10,694 nt of DNA, from assembly GCA_021160785.1 (NCBI GenBank), contig JAGHBX010000137.1:1-10694 (forward strand), read 5' to 3'. Both the position numbers and the translations under genes were made by a program. Positions 5,779 to 10,694 of this stretch are shown one piece after another (within the stretch, counting starts at the first letter, position 1; every line of letters begins with the position of its first letter). Source of the DNA: Planctomycetota bacterium. GTDB lineage: Bacteria > Planctomycetota > Phycisphaerae > Sedimentisphaerales > Anaerohalosphaeraceae. Under the pieces are notes generated by a model. The model did not search any database, was not told the DNA's origin, and worked only from the letters and a program-made list of their open reading frames with translations.

Positions 5779-7635
5779 TTACCTGCGACGTCGAATCAGG
5801 AGACCACCCAGGCCCAGCAGCAACATCGTAGCCGGCTCAGGAATAACACCCAGGTACACCGCGGTCTGGGCCGCTGAGGTGTCATCGAAGTCGAAAGTAA
5901 CTCCAATTGATTCGCCTGCGGCGAGTGTACCAAAGTAATCACCGGTGTAGGTAGTGCGGAGCAGGTTGTCAGCGATAAGGGTCGCGATCATCTCCGTTAC
6001 ATCGTCGTCTATCAAGAGGAGACCACCGGGCTGAAAATCTACCCAGGCATCAACAGCGACGGGGTTACCATCACCGTCGGTGCTGTCATAAGCAGCGGCC
6101 ATGCTAAACTTAGCGGCATCAATAGTCGCATCACCTAACACGATTGCTCCGTTAGATCCGTCACCCAAAGTTAGATGGCCCACAGTGCCAGTCATATCTT
6201 TCGAAGTGTCGAGATACGAAACACTGAGCGAATCGCCAACGTTAATCAAACCGCCGGTCATATTAACGGTAGCTTCGCCGCCACATTGGGCCATTTTCAT
6301 ACGTCCGTCAATGTTAATCACACCGCCGGACATATTGAGGGTGCTTGTACCGGCATCGCCAGGATCTCCCTTGGACATTTCAAGGGCGTCGCCAATATCA
6401 ACCGTACCACCGGTCATAGTCATGATGCCTACGCCACCACTTTTCTGCCCAAGTTCCAGATCATCTTTGTCAGTGCCAAGGTAGGAGGTGTCGTTGATAT
6501 TGAGGTAACCGGTACCGTGTTTGCCGAAGATCATGTCGTCATGAAAATCCATTGAACTGGCGCCGTTCAGAGTGAGGGTGCCTGTACCACCACTATTTTC
6601 GGCAACCAACAGGTCGTCTTGCTTATACATCCCGTCTTGGTGAGTAATCACACTATCGGTGAGAGTGAGGACACCTGTATTACCTGATGAGCCGTCATTT
6701 GCTGTGCCGCCCCTGCCAACAGTAATGTCCTTGCCACCGTTGGTAAAGGTAATGTTAGTATCGGTCAGAGTGACGGTAGCTTGACCATAACGGCCAAAAT
6801 CCATTGTGTTCCCGACTTCCATTTCAATGCCGGTAAGAGTGGCGGTACCTACAGAGCTTGTGTTGTTCCTATCCCTGCCGGCAACTCTAAAGTTGTCCGC
6901 GACATCGATGTCAAGTGTCGCAGCATTATAATCGCCGACTGCAATAAAGGTACCGTTGGTGTTTGCCTCATTGGAAACTTCGATGTCTTTTCCGTTACCG
7001 ACAGTCAATGTAGTACCAGCAGCCATAGTAAAGGTACCGGTACCGCCGGTAAAGTCGCCATCCTGGCCCGCACCAACTTCTAAGTTACCGGCCTCACCAG
7101 CAACATTGAGATCAATCGAGCCGCTTACCAGATTAAGTACACCGACATCACCAGCATAATGACCAAGAGAGATCCCACCGTCAGTTTCCAGGCTTCCACC
7201 ATCGACCGTCACTGTGACGGCATCGCTGCTGAAAGAATCGCTGCTGATCCACAGTTTACCGGATTGGGCAACATCCCCGGCACCAATATTGATATTGATA
7301 GGGCCTGCTTCACCGACATTGGTAGTGGTTGTCTCGATATTCCTGAGATCGACGGCCTGACCGAGAACGGGTCCTATATCGTTGCCGTAACCAGGAATAG
7401 CTGGTTGGAATGGAACTAATACAAAATCTGTTTCTACTACATCTGTAGTAGAAGGATCGTCGCCTAAAACCTCAAGTACCTCAGGTATCTCAACGAAATC
7501 ACCTTCGTTCCAGTTGATACCGGTAACCCAGAGGCCATCGGTGCTGTCATTGTCCCACCATATCGCCTGTGCCGACGCAACACCTGTCATTACGACAAAT
7601 GCAGCGAGGAGCAGACATACTTTCATTACTTTCAT
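5779..7635 (-). CDS. PEP-CTERM-anchored repeat protein (T5SS/PEP-CTERM-type beta-repeat)
   Basis: The 618-residue surface or extracellular protein has a Sec signal peptide (MKVMKVCLLLAAFVV..., likely cleaved after ASA 20-22 or AQA 22-24). A Trp/Asn-rich start follows (IWWDND...GLWVTGINWNEGDF), typical of passenger-like proteins. Residues about 115-515 are loose Gly/Thr/Asp-rich repeats of about 20-28 residues, e.g. MTGGTVDIGDALEMSKG, MSGGVINIDGRMKMAQCG and MTGGLINVGDSLSVSYLD, suggesting a right-handed beta-helix. The C terminus is a PEP-CTERM sorting signal: PEP (599-601), a hydrophobic Leu/Gly helix, then RRRR, expected to be processed by an exosortase (none in this window). ATG 7635 is chosen over an in-frame GTG at 7638 because AGGAG sits 7 nt upstream. 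The gene has its own terminator and probably a long leader. Function is unknown: matrix, sheath or adhesion are options. Confidence 0.92.
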   Translation of the reverse strand: MKVMKVCLLLAAFVVMTGVASAQAIWWDNDSTDGLWVTGINWNEGDFVEIPEVLEVLGDDPSTTDVVETDFVLVPFQPAIPGYGNDIGPVLGQAVDLRNIETTTTNVGEAGPININIGAGDVAQSGKLWISSDSFSSDAVTVTVDGGSLETDGGISLGHYAGDVGVLNLVSGSIDLNVAGEAGNLEVGAGQDGDFTGGTGTFTMAAGTTLTVGNGKDIEVSNEANTNGTFIAVGDYNAATLDIDVADNFRVAGRDRNNTSSVGTATLTGIEMEVGNTMDFGRYGQATVTLTDTNITFTNGGKDITVGRGGTANDGSSGNTGVLTLTDSVITHQDGMYKQDDLLVAENSGGTGTLTLNGASSMDFHDDMIFGKHGTGYLNINDTSYLGTDKDDLELGQKSGGVGIMTMTGGTVDIGDALEMSKGDPGDAGTSTLNMSGGVINIDGRMKMAQCGGEATVNMTGGLINVGDSLSVSYLDTSKDMTGTVGHLTLGDGSNGAIVLGDATIDAAKFSMAAAYDSTDGDGNPVAVDAWVDFQPGGLLLIDDDVTEMIATLIADNLLRTTYTGDYFGTLAAGESIGVTFDFDDTSAAQTAVYLGVIPEPATMLLLGLGGLLIRRRR

Positions 7636-7942
7636 CACACCTCTCCTAACTTAACAATTGTTATCGTGACCCGCTTCAATTTTCACAACATTCGATAACG
7701 GGCCATAATCGGATGTCATAACCTGTACTTCCTAATTGTCCCACGCCGTTGCGGCAGACAGCGTCCCTGCATGACAACAGGCGCAAATAGCCTGCCGCTG
7801 CGCATCCTGCACTCAAAAGGTGATCAGAAGTGCACCCTCGCTCCCTCCGACAAAACTCCGCCGAAATTCAGATGCCAACCTCCGTTATCACACCGACCTC
7901 CGTGGTCGGCAGGCAGCCTGACAGAACTACCCACCTTTTCCA
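7636..7942 (-). promoter_or_regulatory. Long 5' leader of the PEP-CTERM repeat protein gene
   Basis: If transcription starts just after the promoter at 7949-7977, the repeat-protein mRNA has a leader of about 305 nt with no credible gene. It contains a 6-bp hairpin, CCGACC/GGTCGG (7893-7909), whose loop reads ACGGA on the minus strand. Nearby are an 11-base palindrome (CAGGCTGCCTG, 7910-7920), a hairpin CAGGC/GCCTG at about 7777-7796, and GCCG/CGGC around 7746-7756. Near the start codon are the perfect palindrome TAACAATTGTTA (7652-7663) and the inverted pair GTTATCG/CGATAAC (7660-7666, 7693-7699). A weaker internal promoter (TTGTGA, 17 bp, GATAAC; 7660-7688) is also possible. I recognise no known riboswitch. 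Confidence 0.5.
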
Positions 7943-7948
7943 CTTCTT

Positions 7949-7977
7949 AATATATCGGACCTGCGGAGGGATGTCAA
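7949..7977 (-). promoter_or_regulatory. Near-consensus sigma-70 promoter
   Basis: On the minus strand a perfect -35 TTGACA (7972-7977) is followed by a 17-bp spacer and TATATT (7949-7954, 5/6). An A-rich stretch (GGCAAAAAACTTTGAAAAAG) just upstream could act as an UP element. The predicted start is near 7942. No other gene lies between it and the PEP-CTERM repeat protein gene, so that gene, or a small RNA in the leader, is the likely target. Confidence 0.75.
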
Positions 7978-8273
7978 GCCCTTTTTCAAAGTTTTTTGCC
8001 GAAAAGCACCCAATTCCGGAGGTATTATCGGCTGGCCCGTGAACTTTTGCCCCCCCCAAACCAAAACCAGCATATCCAGTGCAGCGAGCGAGCCCCGCAA
8101 AGGCCACTAACTTCTTTATTTACAAAGAGTTATGCGGGTTGTGACTTTTTTTGCCTGGAAATCAGTACAGATTATCAGGACAAACACGTTCGAGAGTGGC
8201 TGCAAAATTAATTCTTCTTTTTTCGGGTCATCCGTTTAATGCGTAGGTCCCTGTGCCTAAAGCAACATTTGTT
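7978..8273. other. Gene-free spacer downstream of the hydrolase-like gene
   Basis: I see no credible coding region in these 296 bases. There is a tract of eight C (8050-8057) and an interrupted inverted repeat. Its outer arms are CCCGCA (8094-8099) and TGCGGG (8133-8138); its inner arms are AACTTCTTT (8109-8117) and AAAGAGTT (8124-8131). A run of seven T (8146-8152) follows on the plus strand. As a terminator it would only suit plus-strand transcription, and there is no plus-strand gene here. No clear minus-strand terminator follows the hydrolase-like gene, so read-through towards the repeat protein cannot be excluded. Confidence 0.5.
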
Positions 8274-9827
8274 TCACTCGCCCTCAACGTTTTGCCCTAA
8301 CTTTTTTGCCCAGCGCATTGTTGCGGTGTATTTGGGGCTCTTTGTCGCATCGTCGTCGTAGTGCTGGAGCATTCCCCAACTGCCCCACTTGCTCCATCTG
8401 CCGACCGAGGAGAAATAGCAGAACATATCCCCGCCGGCCTTTTCCCATGCCTCGAAGTACCTGTCATAAATCCCTTCCATTCGCCGATGTCCATTGGCCT
8501 CATGCAGCAGCTTTGTCAGTTTCTCGTTGTCCTGCCCGCCGCCGACTCCGACCATGTGCTGGCCGCCTTCGTATGTCATCAGCTTCAGGCCGTATTTGTC
8601 CGCCACCGCCTTGCTCCGCGTAATCCAGTCGATCGACTTCGGCAGCGACTTGCTCTCGATATGATCCAGCACCTGATCGACCGACCAGTTCGCCACTGCA
8701 TCCGAAGACGGGTCGCCGCCCGGGCGAATGTTGAAGCTTACATACGGCGCAATCGCCAGCGCATCGGCATGCTTGTATGCATCCTGCCACTCGACGACCC
8801 GCTCGGAGACGTATGGATTCGCCGCCTGCGAGGGCAGCACGCGCACCAGGCGCTTGCTGCCGCCGAAAACCTTCTCCCATATCTTAAATATCTGCACCGA
8901 CCGGTACGCCGTAAACCGCCAGCCGGCCTCCCACGGTTTTTCGGCAAAGCCCAACTTGGCGCCCTGCTCGCCCGCCCAGCGGCTCTGGGCGAACTGACCG
9001 TTCCAGACCTCATTGGAATACTCGACATAGACTTTCAGATCCCCATCGAGCTTGCGTTTGACCATCGCGGCGAAGTTGAGAACAAAATTATCGTCGGCTA
9101 AGTGCGGCATGCAGAACCACGGATCGGCGCCGAGACGATTGCACAGATCGATCATCAACTCCAGCGCAACGCCCTTCTTACTGAACGTCGCGTGGCGAAG
9201 CGTCGGCCTGTCGTCCCAATCGCTTATCTTCGAGCCGTTGGTGTGCATGAAATCCATAAACCGCAGACACGCCATACCTTTCCAGCGATTGAGAAAAACC
9301 GGATGCCACGGATTGTCCTCATAGGTCTTCTCGAAGCCCGGCATGATCACGCGGATATTGCGAACATAATCACCGGGCACGGTCTCCATCAACCGAAGAA
9401 AGAACCCGCCCCGCGACGAATCCACATCGATCACGATCCTGCCCGGCTCGCTCTTAACTACACTTGCAGCGTTCCAGAAGTCGAGTTTGCCTTTGCCGTC
9501 ATAGAGAACCACGTACCGCCCCGAGGGATAATGTCCTCCGTCAATCGTGCACAAAGGCGTCTCCGCAAAGCAGTCCTTTTCCAGCCGCCTCACCCAGCCG
9601 TACTCATCCAGCAAAAGCTCCGGCCCTTTCCCCCACGATTCCCCCTTCTCTTGACTGATCCAGGGCCGCGACATCCGAAACACATCCACAAACGGTAGCT
9701 CCGTATTCCAGTCGGCGGGTCCGGCCAGATTCATCCCCAACCGCGCCACGCCATCAACCGCAAAACACGACCCGGCAAAAAAACACAAGCACAACAGCGC
9801 CCCGGGAAACAGCTTGCTCCTAAACAT
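8274..9827 (-). CDS. Secreted protein resembling clan GH-A glycoside hydrolases
   Basis: The 517-residue protein has an N-terminal Sec signal (MFRSKLFPGALLCLCFFAG, likely cleaved after CFA around 21-23; a lipoprotein Cys is less likely because the lipobox is poor). After an N-terminal beta-rich part (about 25-165) comes a probable (beta/alpha)8 barrel. VYVEYSNEVWNG (267-278) has the Asn-Glu pair (N272-E273) expected of a strand-4 acid/base, and KLMTYEGGQH (415-424) has E420 as a candidate strand-7 nucleophile. Aromatic residues (CYFSSVGRWSKWGSWGM) would line the strand-8 side. Proteins of this kind are, as I recall, often loosely annotated as cellulose-binding. ATG 9827 is chosen over an in-frame TTG at 9830 because AGGAG is 8 nt upstream. 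It sits between oxidoreductase genes, supporting glycan use. Catalysis is inferred from motifs only; substrate and CAZy family are unassigned. Confidence 0.82.
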   Translation of the reverse strand: MFRSKLFPGALLCLCFFAGSCFAVDGVARLGMNLAGPADWNTELPFVDVFRMSRPWISQEKGESWGKGPELLLDEYGWVRRLEKDCFAETPLCTIDGGHYPSGRYVVLYDGKGKLDFWNAASVVKSEPGRIVIDVDSSRGGFFLRLMETVPGDYVRNIRVIMPGFEKTYEDNPWHPVFLNRWKGMACLRFMDFMHTNGSKISDWDDRPTLRHATFSKKGVALELMIDLCNRLGADPWFCMPHLADDNFVLNFAAMVKRKLDGDLKVYVEYSNEVWNGQFAQSRWAGEQGAKLGFAEKPWEAGWRFTAYRSVQIFKIWEKVFGGSKRLVRVLPSQAANPYVSERVVEWQDAYKHADALAIAPYVSFNIRPGGDPSSDAVANWSVDQVLDHIESKSLPKSIDWITRSKAVADKYGLKLMTYEGGQHMVGVGGGQDNEKLTKLLHEANGHRRMEGIYDRYFEAWEKAGGDMFCYFSSVGRWSKWGSWGMLQHYDDDATKSPKYTATMRWAKKLGQNVEGE

Positions 9828-9887
9828 CAACCAATCTCCTCAATCTGAAAATCCACCTTTATTTCCGTCGGATCATTCCGATTTGCC

Positions 9888-9930
9888 CGACAAAATAAAG
9901 CCTGTACCGGGTCAACCGACCCGGACAGGC
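9888..9930 (-). terminator. Intrinsic terminator of the right-edge oxidoreductase gene
   Basis: On the minus strand a 13-bp stem (arms 9918-9930 and 9900-9913, with one bulged base) closes the 4-nt loop 9914-9917, and the T-rich tract TTTATTTTGT follows. It lies 24 bp after the oxidoreductase stop codon and before the hydrolase-like gene, so the latter must have its own start within about 70 bp, or depend on read-through. I found no clear promoter there, only a short inverted repeat, TCGGA/TCCGA (9868-9881). Confidence 0.85.
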
Positions 9931-9954
9931 CCTTACCACATGTATCCTTCTCTT

Positions 9955-10694
9955 CTACAATGTCCAGCCGGGGCGGTAGTGGGATTCGTGGCTGATGTAT
10001 TCGTCCGCCTCGGGGGCGTTTTTCGCTTTCATGTTCGGTCCGTCCCAGAGAATCTTCTTTTGGGCGCGAATTGCGACGTCGCCTAAGAGAATGAATTCGG
10101 CGAGTCTCGCTGCGTAGCCAAAGTTGCTGCTGGCAGGCGCCCCTCCTTTGCAGGCATCCAGCCAGTCGCGATGATGGCCCTTCGAGCGTGGAATCGTCTT
10201 GGGCGGGAGCTTGTCTGCCAGCGACTGCATCCTGGACTCAGGAATAATACGAGGCGAACCGCTCCACCCCCCGGCCATGATCGTGCCCTTGTCGCCAACC
10301 AGCAGGATACCGTTTCCGCCCCCGCCTACGCGCCTGCCCTCTTCCAGTTCCGGCGGGCGTTTGGGGCTGAGCTTTCCGTCATACCAGTTGACCGTAACCG
10401 GGACCATGTCGCCGCGGGCCGGAAACTTCCAGACCACCTTGTTATTGGGCCCGATCACATTGGAATCGACGAACTCGCTGCGGCCTTCGAAACTGATGGG
10501 ATGACCGAGCTTGAGCGCCGCAAAAGCGGGTTCGGTATTGTGCACGCCCATATCACCCACAGCTCCCGTCCCGAACGACCACCAGCCGCGCCAGTTATAC
10601 GGGCAATAGGCCGGGCTGTACGGACGATTCTTCAGCGGTCCAAGCCACATATCCCAATCGAGGTCTTTCGGCACAGGAGGCCTGTCTTTGGGCC
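9955..10694 (-). CDS. Gfo/Idh/MocA family oxidoreductase, C-terminal part (5' end cut by window)
   Basis: This is the last 245 residues or so of a paralogue of the two Tat-exported oxidoreductases. The open frame runs to the right edge with PKDRPPVPKDLDWDMWLGP, aligning with the matching RPKDTPPVP...LDW blocks of its relatives. So the GTG at 10674 is internal and not the start. WRGWWSFGTGAVGDMGVHN holds the conserved Asp/His pair, SKGHHRDWLDACKGG matches the C-terminal helix region, and the chain ends in YRPGWTL like the other two. The Rossmann domain and any Tat signal lie outside the window. A terminator follows. Its presence on the far side of the hydrolase-like gene and repeat protein suggests the sugar locus extends to the right. 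The substrate is unknown. Confidence 0.92.
   Translation of the reverse strand, partial: PKDRPPVPKDLDWDMWLGPLKNRPYSPAYCPYNWRGWWSFGTGAVGDMGVHNTEPAFAALKLGHPISFEGRSEFVDSNVIGPNNKVVWKFPARGDMVPVTVNWYDGKLSPKRPPELEEGRRVGGGGNGILLVGDKGTIMAGGWSGSPRIIPESRMQSLADKLPPKTIPRSKGHHRDWLDACKGGAPASSNFGYAARLAEFILLGDVAIRAQKKILWDGPNMKAKNAPEADEYISHESHYRPGWTL

Noticed and set aside
5779..7635. Autotransporter (type V secretion) reading of the repeat protein
   Set aside because: The passenger-like repeats fit, but there is no C-terminal beta-barrel domain; the chain ends in a PEP-CTERM signal instead.
7716..7805. Possible 29-codon leader peptide (MRSGRLFAPVV...) in the repeat-protein leader
   Set aside because: The upstream AGG is too close to the ATG to serve as a ribosome site, and the sequence shows no run of regulatory codons or known peptide pattern.
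7868..8107. Minus-strand open frame of 79 codons
   Set aside because: It spans the near-consensus promoter at 7949-7977 and the eight-base homopolymer, has no clear ribosome site and no recognisable protein features.
10655..10674. GTG at 10674 as the start of the right-edge oxidoreductase
   Set aside because: The frame stays open upstream and encodes PKDRPPVP, matching the interior of the two full-length paralogues, so the gene begins beyond the window.
1..10694. CRISPR array, tRNA, rRNA, transposase or phage genes
   Set aside because: No regularly spaced direct repeats, no tRNA- or rRNA-like sequence and no transposase or phage motifs were seen on either strand.

Overview
All confident genes in this window lie on the minus strand. 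The content points to a planctomycete-type bacterium: several Gfo/Idh/MocA oxidoreductases carrying Tat (twin-arginine) signal peptides, a large repeat protein with a PEP-CTERM anchor, and moderately high GC. Phycisphaerae or a related sediment or marine lineage is my guess. The lineage is an inference from gene content; no rRNA or marker gene is present.

Layout in transcription order (right to left). (1) 10694-9955 is the 3' half of a Gfo/Idh/MocA oxidoreductase, closed by a good intrinsic terminator (9888-9930). (2) 9827-8274 is a secreted protein that looks like a clan GH-A glycoside hydrolase. (3) 8273-7636 is about 640 bp without a credible gene. It holds a near-consensus sigma-70 promoter (TTGACA, 17 bp, TATATT) followed by a leader of about 305 nt with hairpins. 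(4) 7635-5779 is a beta-rich, Gly/Thr-rich repeat protein with a signal peptide and a C-terminal PEP-CTERM anchor, followed by a very strong intrinsic terminator (5688-5724). (5) 5555-1 is a run of five genes: two neighbouring Tat-exported Gfo/Idh/MocA paralogues (452 and 458 aa), a cytoplasmic Gfo/Idh/MocA protein (338 aa), a TIM-barrel sugar isomerase/epimerase (274 aa), and the 5' part of a further Tat-exported Gfo/Idh/MocA protein that runs off the left edge. In all, five oxidoreductases of this superfamily are seen, two of them cut by the window edges.

Working model (inference): this is a carbohydrate or polyol utilisation locus. The secreted hydrolase-like protein would act on a glycan. 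The exported dehydrogenases would oxidise sugars or glycosides outside the cytoplasmic membrane. The soluble dehydrogenase and the TIM-barrel enzyme would process oxidised (keto) sugars inside the cell. This resembles known oxidoreductive glycoside-cleavage and inositol pathways, which pair Gfo/Idh/MocA enzymes with IolE/epimerase-like barrels. The substrate cannot be read from the sequence. No transposase, CRISPR array, tRNA or rRNA was seen.
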